Notes: generated by a model from the sequence alone, not told the origin. Positions 24,531 to 33,938 are shown, counted from the first letter of the stretch. The stretch is DNA of 64,000 bases from Citrobacter arsenatis (GCF_004353845.1 NZ_CP037864.1:3038001-3102000), one strand, 5' to 3'. Numbers and translations are program-made.

Positions 24531-25709
24531 ATGACGTTATTAGGCACAGCGCTGCGTCCCGCAGCAACGCGAGTGATGCTATTAGGTTCAGGAGAACTGG
24601 GTAAAGAGGTGGCGATTGAATGCCAACGCCTGGGGGTGGAAGTCATTGCCGTGGATCGTTACCCCGACGCGCCAGCCATGCATGTTGCCCATCGCTCATA
24701 CGTAATTAACATGCTCGATGGCGAGGCATTACGCCAGCTCGTCGAGCGTGAAAAACCAGATTACATCGTGCCGGAAATAGAAGCGATTGCCACGGATATG
24801 CTGGTAAAACTGGAACAAGATGGTCAGCGTGTTGTGCCATGTGCCAGGGCGACGCAACTGACCATGAACCGTGAGGGGATCCGTCGACTCGCCGCCGAAG
24901 AATTGTCTCTGCCGACATCTTCTTACCGCTTTGCTGACAGCGAAACCCGTTTTCGTGAGGCCGTCGCCGAAATCGGCTATCCCTGCATTGTGAAACCGGT
25001 AATGAGTTCCTCCGGTAAAGGACAGAGCTTTATTCGTTCCGCCGATCGGCTCACCGAGGCCTGGGACTATGCTCAGCAGGGAGGCCGTGCCGGTGCCGGG
25101 CGCGTTATCGTCGAAGGCGTAGTGAATTTTGATTTTGAAATCACCCTGCTTACCGTCAGCGCCGTTGATGGCGTACATTTCTGCGCGCCGGTAGGGCATC
25201 GTCAGGAGGATGGCGATTATCGCGAATCCTGGCAGCCGCAGCAGATGAGTGAACTGGCGCTGGTACGTGCGCAGGAGATTGCCCGTAAGGTGGTGTTGGC
25301 ACTTGGCGGGCATGGACTGTTTGGCGTCGAGCTGTTTGTTTGCGGTGATGAGGTAATTTTCAGCGAAGTCTCCCCTCGCCCTCATGACACGGGTATGGTG
25401 ACCTTGATTTCACAGGATATGTCCGAGTTTGCCCTGCATGTACGCGCATTTCTCGGTCTGCCTATTGGCGCAATCCGCCAGTATGGACCCTCCGCTTCCG
25501 CTGTTATCCTGCCGCAGCTTACGAGCCAGAATGTCACGTTTGATAACGTGCAGGCCGCTGTGGGTGCAGGTATGCAAGTTAGATTATTCGGCAAGCCGGA
25601 AATCGATGGGAGCCGTCGCCTGGGCGTTGTGCTGACTACCGGGCAAAGTATTGAGGACGCGGTGACACGCGCGAAAAACGCGGCCGCGCAGGTAAAAGTC
25701 GCAGGATAA
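24531..25709 (+). CDS. purT: Formate-dependent GAR transformylase PurT
   Basis: The 392-residue ATP-grasp enzyme makes formylglycinamide ribonucleotide from GAR, formate and ATP in purine synthesis. It bypasses the folate-dependent PurN. Visible segments are the N-terminal preATP-grasp MLLGSGELGKEVAIE, the glycine-rich ATP loop MSSSGKGQSFI, and the C-terminal metal site EVSPRPHDTGMVT. It is monocistronic, followed by a REP element. Confidence 0.98.
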   Translation: MTLLGTALRPAATRVMLLGSGELGKEVAIECQRLGVEVIAVDRYPDAPAMHVAHRSYVINMLDGEALRQLVEREKPDYIVPEIEAIATDMLVKLEQDGQRVVPCARATQLTMNREGIRRLAAEELSLPTSSYRFADSETRFREAVAEIGYPCIVKPVMSSSGKGQSFIRSADRLTEAWDYAQQGGRAGAGRVIVEGVVNFDFEITLLTVSAVDGVHFCAPVGHRQEDGDYRESWQPQQMSELALVRAQEIARKVVLALGGHGLFGVELFVCGDEVIFSEVSPRPHDTGMVTLISQDMSEFALHVRAFLGLPIGAIRQYGPSASAVILPQLTSQNVTFDNVQAAVGAGMQVRLFGKPEIDGSRRLGVVLTTGQSIEDAVTRAKNAAAQVKVAG

Positions 25710-25717
25710 AAACCAGA

Positions 25718-25797
25718 GCCGTAGGCCGGATAAGGCACTGATGCCATATCCGGCAAAACCCGATCTTGGCGCTGACGCGTCTTATCGGGCCTACGGT
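25718..25797. repeat. REP/BIME element between purT and eda
   Basis: Two inverted REP-type units (GTAGGCCGGATAAGGC... and the opposing ...CTTATCGGGCCTAC) fill the gap between the convergent genes. They can fold into a long imperfect hairpin. Such elements protect 3' ends or bind gyrase/IHF. Confidence 0.85.
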
Positions 25798-25811
25798 TTA
25801 CACATAACAGC

Positions 25812-26453
25812 TTACTGCTTCGCGCCTTCTACTGCTTCACGAGCCAGCTTAGTAATGCGATCGTAATCACCTGCTTCCAGCGCATCTGCCGGAACCAGCC
25901 AGGATCCACCGATGCACAGCACGCTTTTCAGTGCCAGGTAATCACGGTAGTTCGCCGGAGAGATACCGCCGGTTGGGCAGAAACGGACCTGAGAGAACGG
26001 ACCCGCAATCGCCTGCAGCGCTTTAGTACCGCCATTCGCTTCCGCCGGGAAGAATTTAAACTCTTTCAAACCGTAGTCCATACCCAGCATCAGTTCAGAA
26101 ACGGTGCTGATACCTGGGATCAGCGGAATAGTACCTTCGGTTGCCGCCTTCAGCAGCGGCTCGGTCAGGCCCGGGCTGATAGCAAACTGCGCACCGGCTT
26201 CGGTGACTTCAGCCAGCTGTTGTGGGTTCAGTACGGTACCTGCGCCAACGATAGCATCTGGAACTTCTTTGGCGATCGCGCGAATGGCATCCATCGCACA
26301 TGCGGTACGTAAGGTCACTTCCAGAACGCGCACGCCCCCTGCAACCAGCGCTTTTGCCATCGGCACCGCGTGTTCCAGTTTATTAACCACGATAACCGGT
26401 ACAACCGGGCCAGTGGTCAGGATTGCTTCTGCACTTGTCTTCCAGTTTTTCAT
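25812..26453 (-). CDS. eda: KDPG/KHG aldolase Eda
   Basis: The 213-residue class I aldolase splits 2-keto-3-deoxy-6-phosphogluconate into pyruvate and glyceraldehyde-3-phosphate. The catalytic Glu of VLEVTLRT (about 45) and the Schiff-base Lys of FKFFPAEANGG (about 133) are present. Start MKNWKTSAEA at 26453 matches the family. The 59-codon in-frame extension overlaps edd and is rejected. It lies 34 bases after edd in the edd-eda operon and also serves hexuronate breakdown, so KdgR and GntR inputs are expected. Confidence 0.98.
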   Translation of the reverse strand: MKNWKTSAEAILTTGPVVPVIVVNKLEHAVPMAKALVAGGVRVLEVTLRTACAMDAIRAIAKEVPDAIVGAGTVLNPQQLAEVTEAGAQFAISPGLTEPLLKAATEGTIPLIPGISTVSELMLGMDYGLKEFKFFPAEANGGTKALQAIAGPFSQVRFCPTGGISPANYRDYLALKSVLCIGGSWLVPADALEAGDYDRITKLAREAVEGAKQ

Positions 26454-26487
26454 CAGAGTTTTCTCTCGCCTGATTACAAAATAAGTC

Positions 26488-28299
26488 TTAAAAAGTGATA
26501 CAGGTTGCGCCCTGCTCCGCACCGGACAGTTTTTCACGCAACGCGCTGAACATTTCACGCCCTGTACCCACGCGCGATGCGCTGAGGTCAGGAATATGAG
26601 GCTGACGAGAGGCCAGTTCCTCTTCATCAACCAGCAGCGTCAATTCACCTGTCTGTCCATTCACACGAATGATGTCGCCATCGCGTACTTTTGCCAGCAG
26701 CCCGCCATCATAGGCTTCCGGGGTTACATGGATTGCTGAAGGCACTTTACCTGAAGCACCTGAAAGTCGTCCATCGGTAACTAACGCAATTTTGAAACAA
26801 CGGTCCAATAATACACCAAGTGGCGGCATGAGTTTATGTAATTCTGGCATTCCGTTCGCTTTTGGTCCCTGATGGCGCACAACCACCACGCAATCCCGGT
26901 CAAGCAGACCCGCATCGAAGGCCGGTAAAACATCATGCTGACTTTCAAAAACGACTGCCGGGGCTTCAATCACCTGATTTTCTACCGGGACCGCAGACGT
27001 TTTCATCACTGCCCGGCCGAGGTTTCCGCTCAACACTTTGGTACCGCCATGATGGGAGAAAGGTTGGTCAAAGGTGGCAATAACATTGCTGTCCAGCGAC
27101 TTCGCTGCCCCTTCGCGCCAGTCCAGCTCTCCCTCGTTGAGCCAGGGTTCCATGGTGTAACGCGATAAACCGAACCCGGCAACGGTGTTCACATCTTCAT
27201 GCAGCAGACCCGCGTTTAGCAGTTCACGCATTAACACCGGTACGCCACCCGCCGCCTGGAAGTGGTTAATATCTGCCGGACCATTCGGGTACAGACGCGC
27301 CATCAGCGGCACGATATCGGACAGATCGGAGAAGTCATCCCAGTTAATCAAAATCCCCGCCGCACGCGCCATCGCTACCAGGTGCATCGTATGGTTAGTT
27401 GAGCCCCCGGTCGCCAGCAGCGCGACAATACCGTTTACCACGACTTTTTCATCGATCATTTTACCGATCGGCATCCATTCATTGCCGTTGCCGGTAAGGC
27501 GCGTTACCTGACGGGCTGCTGCCGCGGTCAACGCTTCACGCAGCGGCGCATCGGGATGCACGAATGAGGAGCCAGGCAGTTGCATCCCCATAAACTCCAC
27601 CACCATCTGGTTGGTGTTCGCCGTGCCGTAGAACGTACAGGTACCCGGTGCATGATAAGACGCCGCTTCGGATTCAAGCAGCGCCATGCGATCGACTTTG
27701 CCTTCAGCATACAGCTGACGGATGCGCACCTTTTCCTTGTTCGCCAGACCGCTCGCCATCGGACCGGAAGGAATAAAGATTGAAGGCAGATGACCAAATG
27801 ACAGCGCTGCCATCACCAGGCCCGGGACAATTTTGTCGCACACGCCGAGGAACAACGCGCCGTCGAACATATTGTGGGAAAGGCCTACTGCCGCCGACAT
27901 CGCAATCACTTCACGGCTCAGTAGGGAAAGCTCCATCCCATCCTGTCCCTGCGTCACACCATCGCACATAGCTGGCACACCGCCAGCAACCTGGCCAACT
28001 GCATTGGCTTCATGCAGTGCTTTACGAATGATGGCCGGATAGTGTTCATACGGCTGATGTGCGGAAAGCATGTCGTTATAGGAGGTAATGATCGCGATAT
28101 TGTTACGCAGCATGCTTTTCAGCGAGGCTTTGTCGTCCGGCTGACACGCAGCAAAACCATGTGCCAGGTTACCGCATGCCAGCTGTGAACGGTGAACGGT
28201 AGTGGATTTCGCTTGTTCAATACGGGCGAGGTAGGCGGAACGTGTGTCACGAGAACGTTCGACGATACGTTGTGTTACGCGTAACAAATTCGGATTCAT
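26488..28299 (-). CDS. edd: 6-phosphogluconate dehydratase Edd
   Basis: The 603-residue IlvD/Edd-family dehydratase converts 6-phosphogluconate to KDPG, the first committed Entner-Doudoroff step. Cysteines placed as in the Fe-S family are visible at GVPAMCDGVTQGQDG and LGVCDKIVPG. The C-terminal LVTDGRLSGASGKVPSAIH is the family signature. It is identical in length to E. coli. An AGGAG Shine-Dalgarno lies 7 bases before the ATG. Upstream lies a GntR-type operator, which fits gluconate induction. Confidence 0.98.
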   Translation of the reverse strand: MNPNLLRVTQRIVERSRDTRSAYLARIEQAKSTTVHRSQLACGNLAHGFAACQPDDKASLKSMLRNNIAIITSYNDMLSAHQPYEHYPAIIRKALHEANAVGQVAGGVPAMCDGVTQGQDGMELSLLSREVIAMSAAVGLSHNMFDGALFLGVCDKIVPGLVMAALSFGHLPSIFIPSGPMASGLANKEKVRIRQLYAEGKVDRMALLESEAASYHAPGTCTFYGTANTNQMVVEFMGMQLPGSSFVHPDAPLREALTAAAARQVTRLTGNGNEWMPIGKMIDEKVVVNGIVALLATGGSTNHTMHLVAMARAAGILINWDDFSDLSDIVPLMARLYPNGPADINHFQAAGGVPVLMRELLNAGLLHEDVNTVAGFGLSRYTMEPWLNEGELDWREGAAKSLDSNVIATFDQPFSHHGGTKVLSGNLGRAVMKTSAVPVENQVIEAPAVVFESQHDVLPAFDAGLLDRDCVVVVRHQGPKANGMPELHKLMPPLGVLLDRCFKIALVTDGRLSGASGKVPSAIHVTPEAYDGGLLAKVRDGDIIRVNGQTGELTLLVDEEELASRQPHIPDLSASRVGTGREMFSALREKLSGAEQGATCITF

Positions 28300-28420
28300 A
28301 GAGGCTCCTAAAATTTATCTGTCAGAGCGTTGGGGCAACAATGTGTTTCAGTTGGGTTAAAAATAGCTGAATCGCTTGTTAGCCGTAGCTCAGGGGCAAA
28401 ATCGTTTCAGGAAGTGTAAT

Positions 28421-28455
28421 AAAAAAAGCCCCGCGGGTGAATCCACGCGGAGCTT
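28421..28455 (-). terminator. Hairpin with T-run between zwf and edd
   Basis: The minus strand reads AAGCTCCGCG, a 10-base loop, then CGCGGGGCTT and seven T, a good intrinsic terminator. It most simply ends zwf. It also lies downstream of the GntR box and its promoter-like element, so it could instead act in the edd leader. Confidence 0.75.
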
Positions 28456-28492
28456 AAAAGTGCAAAAATTATTCTACAATCTGTGTTAGATC

Positions 28493-28508
28493 ATGTTACC
28501 GGTAAAAT
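28493..28508. promoter_or_regulatory. GntR operator of edd-eda
   Basis: ATGTTACCGGTAAAAT differs at one base from the gluconate-repressor consensus ATGTTACCGGTAACAT. It lies in the zwf-edd gap. A TAGAAT -10-like hexamer follows at 28476-28471 on the minus strand with the operator overlapping the -35 position. Confidence 0.75.
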
Positions 28509-28532
28509 AACACCTAGGGGCTAGATGATATT

Positions 28533-30008
28533 TTACTCGAATTCGTTCCAGGAACGACCATCTCGGGTAATCATGGCTACGGAAGCGACCGGGCCCCAGG
28601 TCCCTGCCTGATAAGGCTTCGGCGCGTCGTTATCCATCGCCCAAGCTTCGGTAATTGAGTCAACCCACTTCCATGCCTCTTCAACTTCATCACGACGCAC
28701 AAACAGCGCCTGAATCCCGCGCATTGTTTCAAGCAACAGGCGTTCATAGGCGTCGGCAAGGTGCGTCTGGTTGAAGGTTTCGGAATAGCTCAGATCAAGC
28801 TTGGTAATTTGCAGGTTATGCTTGTGATCCAGTCCAGGCACTTTGTTCAGTACCTGGATATCAACACCTTCATCAGGTTGCAAACGGATGGTCAGCTTGT
28901 TCTGTGGCAGATCCTGCCAGGACTCTCTGAACAGATTCAGCTCAGGCGTTTTGAAGTAAACCACCACTTCAGAGCACTTCGTCGGTAAGCGTTTACCGGT
29001 ACGCAGGTAGAAAGGAACGCCGGCCCAGCGCCAGTTATCGATATCCACACGGATCGCCACAAACGTTTCCGTGTTGCTGCTCTTATTCGCGCCTTCTTCT
29101 TCCAGGTATCCCGGAACTTTTTTGCCCTGGGCAAAACCGGCGGTGTACTGTCCGCGCACCGTTTTTTCACGTACGTTCGAACGATCGATGCGACGCAGTG
29201 ATTTCAGTACCTTCACTTTTTCATCACGGATGCTGTCGGCGCTCAGATCGGACGGCGGAGACATCGCGATCATGCAGAGGATTTGCAGCAGGTGGTTCTG
29301 GATCATATCGCGCATTTGACCGGCCTGGTCAAAGTAGCCCCAGCGGCCTTCAATGCCCACTTCTTCCGCCACGGTAATTTCTACGTGATCGATAGTGCGA
29401 TTATCCCAGTTATTTACAAACAGGGAGTTGGCAAAACGCAGTGCCAGCAGGTTCAGCACCGTCTCTTTGCCGAGATAGTGGTCGATACGGTAAACCTGAC
29501 ACTCTTCGAAATACTCACCAACCTGATCGTTGATTTCGCGGGATGTTGCCAGCGACGTGCCCAGCGGTTTCTCCATCACCACGCGGGCTGGTTTAGCATT
29601 CAGCTTTGCTTCACCCAAACCTTTGCAGATCGCGCCAAAGGTGCTCGGCGGCATCGCGAAATAGTTAATAGTGGTACGTGATTTTTGATCCAGCATTTCG
29701 CCCAGACGGCTAAACGCAGCGGTGTCATTGACATCCAGATTACAAAAATCCAGACGACCGCTGAGGGTCTCCCACAAACCTTCGTCGATTTTTTCTTTCA
29801 TGAAGGTTTCGAGCGCTTCACGCACAACCTTGGTATAGGCTGCTTTGTCCCAGTCGGCACGCCCGACCCCAATGATACGGGTTTCCGGGTTAATTTGGCC
29901 GGCCTTTTCCAGTTGATACAGGGAAGGCAGCAATTTCCGCCGCGCCAGGTCGCCCTTCGCGCCGAAAATGACCAGATCACATGCCTGGGCTGTTTGCGTT
30001 ACCGCCAT
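28533..30008 (-). CDS. zwf: Glucose-6-phosphate 1-dehydrogenase Zwf
   Basis: The 491-residue enzyme oxidises glucose-6-phosphate with NADP, feeding the pentose phosphate and Entner-Doudoroff routes. It shows the nucleotide-binding start VIFGAKGDLARRKL and the substrate signature RIDHYLGKE with catalytic His. The conserved EKPLGTSLATS is also present. Start MAVTQTAQACDL at 30008 has an AGGAG region upstream. The 14-codon upstream extension is not conserved. A HexR-like palindrome lies 47-61 bases before the start. The divergent neighbour is hexR. Confidence 0.98.
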   Translation of the reverse strand: MAVTQTAQACDLVIFGAKGDLARRKLLPSLYQLEKAGQINPETRIIGVGRADWDKAAYTKVVREALETFMKEKIDEGLWETLSGRLDFCNLDVNDTAAFSRLGEMLDQKSRTTINYFAMPPSTFGAICKGLGEAKLNAKPARVVMEKPLGTSLATSREINDQVGEYFEECQVYRIDHYLGKETVLNLLALRFANSLFVNNWDNRTIDHVEITVAEEVGIEGRWGYFDQAGQMRDMIQNHLLQILCMIAMSPPSDLSADSIRDEKVKVLKSLRRIDRSNVREKTVRGQYTAGFAQGKKVPGYLEEEGANKSSNTETFVAIRVDIDNWRWAGVPFYLRTGKRLPTKCSEVVVYFKTPELNLFRESWQDLPQNKLTIRLQPDEGVDIQVLNKVPGLDHKHNLQITKLDLSYSETFNQTHLADAYERLLLETMRGIQALFVRRDEVEEAWKWVDSITEAWAMDNDAPKPYQAGTWGPVASVAMITRDGRSWNEFE

Positions 30009-30054
30009 GTCATTCTCCTCAATTAAGTGCCTGGTGCTTTTGCCAGACACTGGT

Positions 30055-30069
30055 TGTAATTTTATTACA
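30055..30069. promoter_or_regulatory. HexR operator upstream of zwf
   Basis: TGTAATTTTATTACA is a perfect inverted repeat (TGTAAT-TTT-ATTACA). Its reverse strand TGTAATAAAATTACA is one base from the HexR consensus TGTAATTAAATTACA. It sits between zwf and hexR, both within reach. Confidence 0.75.
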
Positions 30070-30372
30070 GTGCACTGTACTGCTTTTACGTGAATCCGGA
30101 AACCGTAAACGCTTATCCAGCCGTGCTGTTACCGCGAACAGCCGCTTTATTGCCGTTTAGCGCCGCAAAATGGACAAAAAAGTCGCTTTTTTCGTACCCA
30201 TGACGAAGTATGAAAACCAGACTCCGATCATGTAATGAAAAAAAACAACAACTATTTTGTCCATTTTGCCCCGTTGCTGCATTAGCAGGGGTACTATCTA
30301 CCAGAGTTACCACTCGATTTCCCTATATCGCTGAAATCGTTTTTGCCCATGACCCATGAGTCTACCTACATC
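30070..30372. other. Divergent zwf/hexR promoter region
   Basis: About 300 bases without a gene. It should hold the zwf promoter (minus) and the hexR promoter (plus). E. coli zwf is also activated by SoxS/MarA/Rob in this region, but I could not place a marbox with confidence. No RNA gene or repeat is evident. Confidence 0.4.
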
Positions 30373-31242
30373 ATGAATATGCTGGAAAAAATCCAGTTAA
30401 AACTGGAACAGTTGAGCAAATCAGAGCGTAAAGTCGCCGACATTATTCTTGCCTCTCCCGAGCGGGCAATCCATTCAAGCATCGCCGCACTTGCAGTAGA
30501 AGCGAATGTCAGCGAGCCAACGGTGAACCGTTTCTGTCGCAGCATGGACACCCGTGGCTTTCCTGATTTTAAACTGCATCTGGCGCAAAGTCTGGCAAAT
30601 GGCACCCCTTATGTTAATCGCAATGTGGATGAGGATGACAGCGTAGAATCTTACACGGGGAAAATCTTCGAGTCAGCGATGGCAAGCCTCGACCACGTTC
30701 GCCAGTCGCTGGATAACGCGGCGGTAAACCGGGCGGTAGATTTGTTAACCCAGGCAAAGAAAATTGCCTTCTTTGGCCTGGGCTCTTCCGCTGCGGTAGC
30801 GCATGACGCGATGAATAAATTTTTCCGCTTTAACGTACCGGTAATTTATTCCGACGATATTGTACTGCAACGCATGAGTTGTATGAATTGTAGCGACGAT
30901 GACGTCATTGTGCTTATTTCTCATACCGGGAGAACCAAAAGTCTGGTTGAACTGGCGCAGTTGGCGCGGGAAAACGATGCCATGGTTATCGCCCTCACCT
31001 CTCCCGGTACGCCATTAGCGCGGGAAGCAACGCTGGCAATTACCCTCGATGTACCGGAAGATACTGACATTTATATGCCCATGGTCTCTCGACTTGCTCA
31101 ACTGACCGTGATAGATGTGCTGGCTACAGGATTTACTTTGCGCCGTGGGGCAAAATTTAGAGATAACTTGAAGCGTGTCAAGGAAGCGCTCAAGGAATCG
31201 CGTTTTGATAAAGAATTACTCATCAAGAGTGATGACCGCTAA
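30373..31242 (+). CDS. hexR: RpiR-family regulator HexR
   Basis: The 289-residue protein has an N-terminal RpiR HTH domain (about 1-77, with EANVSEPTVNRFCRSM as recognition region). A SIS sugar-phosphate-binding domain (about 125-265, FFGLGSSAAVAHDAMNKFF and LISHTGRTKSLVELA) follows. HexR is known to bind KDPG and control zwf, edd-eda and other central carbon genes. The start MNMLEKIQ at 30373 matches the family. It is divergent from zwf and upstream of pykA on the same strand. Confidence 0.95.
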   Translation: MNMLEKIQLKLEQLSKSERKVADIILASPERAIHSSIAALAVEANVSEPTVNRFCRSMDTRGFPDFKLHLAQSLANGTPYVNRNVDEDDSVESYTGKIFESAMASLDHVRQSLDNAAVNRAVDLLTQAKKIAFFGLGSSAAVAHDAMNKFFRFNVPVIYSDDIVLQRMSCMNCSDDDVIVLISHTGRTKSLVELAQLARENDAMVIALTSPGTPLAREATLAITLDVPEDTDIYMPMVSRLAQLTVIDVLATGFTLRRGAKFRDNLKRVKEALKESRFDKELLIKSDDR

Positions 31243-31360
31243 AAGCAATAACAATGTTCTACCCTTTTATCATCCGGGTCGTTCATTTACCGTTAATGTT
31301 TGAGAACGGCCGGATCAATGTTCACGCAACACCAAGTTGTTTCAGTCAACGGAGTATTAC

Positions 31361-32803
31361 ATGTCCAGAAGGCTTCGCAGAACCAAAATCGTTACCACGT
31401 TAGGCCCGGCAACTGACCGCGATAACAACCTTGAAAAGATTATCGCTGCGGGTGCGAACGTCGTACGTATGAACTTTTCTCACGGCTCTCCAGAAGATCA
31501 CAAACTGCGGGCGGATAAGGTCCGTGAAATTGCCGCAAAACTGGGACGTCATGTAGCTATTTTGGGTGACCTGCAGGGACCTAAAATCCGCGTATCGACC
31601 TTTAAAGAAGGTAAAGTGTTTCTTAACGTTGGCGACAAGTTCCTGTTAGACGCCAACCTCGGTAAAGGCGAAGGCGACAAAGAAAAAGTCGGCATCGATT
31701 ATAAAGGACTGCCGGCTGACGTCGTGCCGGGCGATATCCTGCTGCTCGACGACGGTCGCGTACAGCTTAAGGTGCTGGAAGTCCAGGGCATGAAGGTCTT
31801 CACCGAAGTCACCGTCGGTGGCCCGTTGTCCAATAATAAGGGTATCAACAAACTGGGCGGCGGCCTTTCTGCTGAAGCCCTGACCGAAAAAGACAAAGCA
31901 GACATCATCACCGCAGCACAAATCAGCGTTGACTATCTGGCCGTCTCCTTCCCGCGCTGCGGCGAAGACCTGAACTATGCCCGCCGTCTGGCGCGCGACG
32001 CAGGTTGCGATGCGAAAATTGTCGCCAAGGTAGAGCGTGCTGAAGCCGTCTGCGACCAGAATGCAATGGATGACATCATTCTGGCTTCCGACGTGGTGAT
32101 GGTCGCACGTGGCGACCTGGGCGTTGAAATTGGCGATCCTGAGCTGGTTGGTATTCAGAAAGCGTTGATTCGTCGCGCGCGTCAGCTGAACCGTGCGGTT
32201 ATTACCGCTACGCAGATGATGGAGTCGATGATCACCAACCCAATGCCAACCCGTGCGGAAGTGATGGACGTAGCGAACGCCGTCCTCGACGGTACCGATG
32301 CCGTTATGCTCTCTGCTGAAACAGCAGCAGGTCAGTACCCGGCGGAAACCGTCGCGGCAATGGCTCGCGTTTGCCTGGGTGCAGAGAAGATCCCGAGCAT
32401 CAACGTTTCTAAACACCGCCTTGACGTGCAGTTTGATAACGTTGAAGAAGCGATTGCTATGTCAGCGATGTATGCCGCTAACCACCTGAAAGGGGTCACC
32501 GCTATCATCGCAATGACGGAGTCCGGTCGTACTGCGCTGATGACTTCTCGTATCAGTTCCGGTCTGCCAATTTTCGCGATGTCTCGTCATGAACGCACGC
32601 TGAATCTGACTTCTCTGTATCGTGGCGTCACTCCGGTACACTTTGACAGCGAAACAGATGGCGTCGTTGCTGCCAATGAAGCAGTGAACCTGCTGCGCGA
32701 TAAAGGTTATCTGGTATCCGGTGACCTGGTGATTGTGACGCAGGGAGATGTGATGAGTACCATTGGCTCAACCAATACTACGCGAATTCTGACCGTCGAG
32801 TAA
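31361..32803 (+). CDS. pykA: Pyruvate kinase II
   Basis: The 480-residue enzyme makes pyruvate and ATP from PEP and ADP, the last glycolytic step. It shows MNFSHGSPEDH, the active-site segment AKVERAEAV (Lys and Glu) and MVARGDLGVEIG. The C-terminal allosteric domain is that of the AMP-activated PykA type. Start MSRRLRRTKIVTTLGP at 31361 has a GGAGTATTAC leader. The 8-codon upstream extension is not conserved. The terminator lies just after the stop. Confidence 0.98.
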   Translation: MSRRLRRTKIVTTLGPATDRDNNLEKIIAAGANVVRMNFSHGSPEDHKLRADKVREIAAKLGRHVAILGDLQGPKIRVSTFKEGKVFLNVGDKFLLDANLGKGEGDKEKVGIDYKGLPADVVPGDILLLDDGRVQLKVLEVQGMKVFTEVTVGGPLSNNKGINKLGGGLSAEALTEKDKADIITAAQISVDYLAVSFPRCGEDLNYARRLARDAGCDAKIVAKVERAEAVCDQNAMDDIILASDVVMVARGDLGVEIGDPELVGIQKALIRRARQLNRAVITATQMMESMITNPMPTRAEVMDVANAVLDGTDAVMLSAETAAGQYPAETVAAMARVCLGAEKIPSINVSKHRLDVQFDNVEEAIAMSAMYAANHLKGVTAIIAMTESGRTALMTSRISSGLPIFAMSRHERTLNLTSLYRGVTPVHFDSETDGVVAANEAVNLLRDKGYLVSGDLVIVTQGDVMSTIGSTNTTRILTVE

Positions 32804-32817
32804 TGACCGTCTGATGT

Positions 32818-32849
32818 AAAAAAGCCTCTCGTTTGAGAGGCTTTTTTTT
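32818..32849. terminator. Bidirectional terminator between pykA and lpxM
   Basis: The stem AAAGCCTCTC-GTTT-GAGAGGCTTT has A6 on the left and T8 on the right, and serves both convergent genes. It reaches the lpxM stop codon. Confidence 0.9.
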
Positions 32850-33819
32850 ATTTCTTCGGATAAAGATCTTTGCGCTTATAAGGCTCAATTTCACCGGGTT
32901 TACGCGTCTTAAGCAGTTTTAGAATCCAGGTATATTGTTCAAGGTGCGGCGCCACAAAGATTTCCACCTCTTCGTTCATTCGTCTGGCAATGGTGTGGTC
33001 ATCCGCAGTCAGGATGTCATCCATCGGAGGACGGACCTGAATCGTCAGACGGTGCGTTTTACCGTCATACACCGGGAATAGCGGTACCACACGGGCGTGA
33101 CAGACCTTCATCAGGCGGCCTATCGCCGGTAACGTTGCTTTGTAGGTAGCAAAAAAGTCCACAAACTCGCTGTGCTCAGGTCCATGGTCCTGATCCGGCA
33201 GGTAGTATCCCCAATATCCCTGACGTACAGACTGAATAAACGGTTTGATGCCGTCATTACGCGCATGCAAACGCCCACCAAAGCGACGGCGCACCGTGTT
33301 CCAGACATAATCGAATACTGGATTCCCCTGATTGTGGAACATCGCCGCCATTTTTTGTCCCTGGGAAGCCATCAGCATCGCCGGGATATCTACGCCCCAA
33401 CCATGAGGAACGAGAAAAATCACCTTTTCATCGTTGCGACGCATCTCTTCGATGATTTCCAGCCCCTGCCAGTCAACACGGTTCTGAATCTTCTCCGGGC
33501 CGCGTATTGCCAGTTCTGCCATCATCACCATCGCCTGCGGCGCGGTGGCATACATCTCATCGACAATGGCTTCGCGTTGAGCTTCGCTACGTTCAGGAAA
33601 ACACAGGGATAAATTGATCAGCGCTCTGCGACGGGAGCTTTTGCCCAATCGTCCGGCCAGTCGTCCTAGCTTTGCCAGAATAGGATCGCGAAATGATGCC
33701 GGCGTTAACGCAATCCCTGCTATCGCCGCTACACCCAGCCAGGCGCCCCAGTAGCGCGGATGGCGAAATGATTTGTGAAACTCAGGGATATACTCAATAT
33801 TCTTTTTTTTCGTTTCCAT
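32848..33819 (-). CDS. lpxM: Lipid A myristoyltransferase LpxM
   Basis: The 323-residue late acyltransferase adds myristate to penta-acyl Kdo2-lipid A on the inner leaflet of the inner membrane. It has one N-terminal hydrophobic segment (about 24-42) and the HxxxxD catalytic motif in VPHGWGVDIPAML. The substrate-side YYLPDQDHGPEHSEF is also present. Start METKKKNIEY at 33819 matches E. coli. The in-frame extension to 33876 runs into the mepM terminator region. It is the last gene before convergent pykA. Confidence 0.97.
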   Translation of the reverse strand: METKKKNIEYIPEFHKSFRHPRYWGAWLGVAAIAGIALTPASFRDPILAKLGRLAGRLGKSSRRRALINLSLCFPERSEAQREAIVDEMYATAPQAMVMMAELAIRGPEKIQNRVDWQGLEIIEEMRRNDEKVIFLVPHGWGVDIPAMLMASQGQKMAAMFHNQGNPVFDYVWNTVRRRFGGRLHARNDGIKPFIQSVRQGYWGYYLPDQDHGPEHSEFVDFFATYKATLPAIGRLMKVCHARVVPLFPVYDGKTHRLTIQVRPPMDDILTADDHTIARRMNEEVEIFVAPHLEQYTWILKLLKTRKPGEIEPYKRKDLYPKK

Positions 33820-33893
33820 GCTCTTCCAGTGTCTGGTGCCGCGAAAAGTAAATCTGCTGATAGTGTAGCGGCGCACGATGCGCCGTACAAAAT

Positions 33894-33925
33894 AAAAAAG
33901 CCGGCACGCATAGCGTACCGGCTTT
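33894..33925 (-). terminator. Rho-independent terminator after mepM
   Basis: On the minus strand AAGCCGGTACGC-TAT-GCGTGCCGGCTT (one mismatch) is followed by T6 just past the mepM stop. Confidence 0.85.
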
Positions 33926-33938
33926 ATCAGTGTGCTAA

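Noticed and set aside
24729..25385. 218-codon open frame on the minus strand
   Set aside because: Antisense shadow of purT without a ribosome site or known motif.
31646..32416. 256-codon open frame on the minus strand
   Set aside because: Antisense shadow of pykA, with Cys/His-rich random composition.
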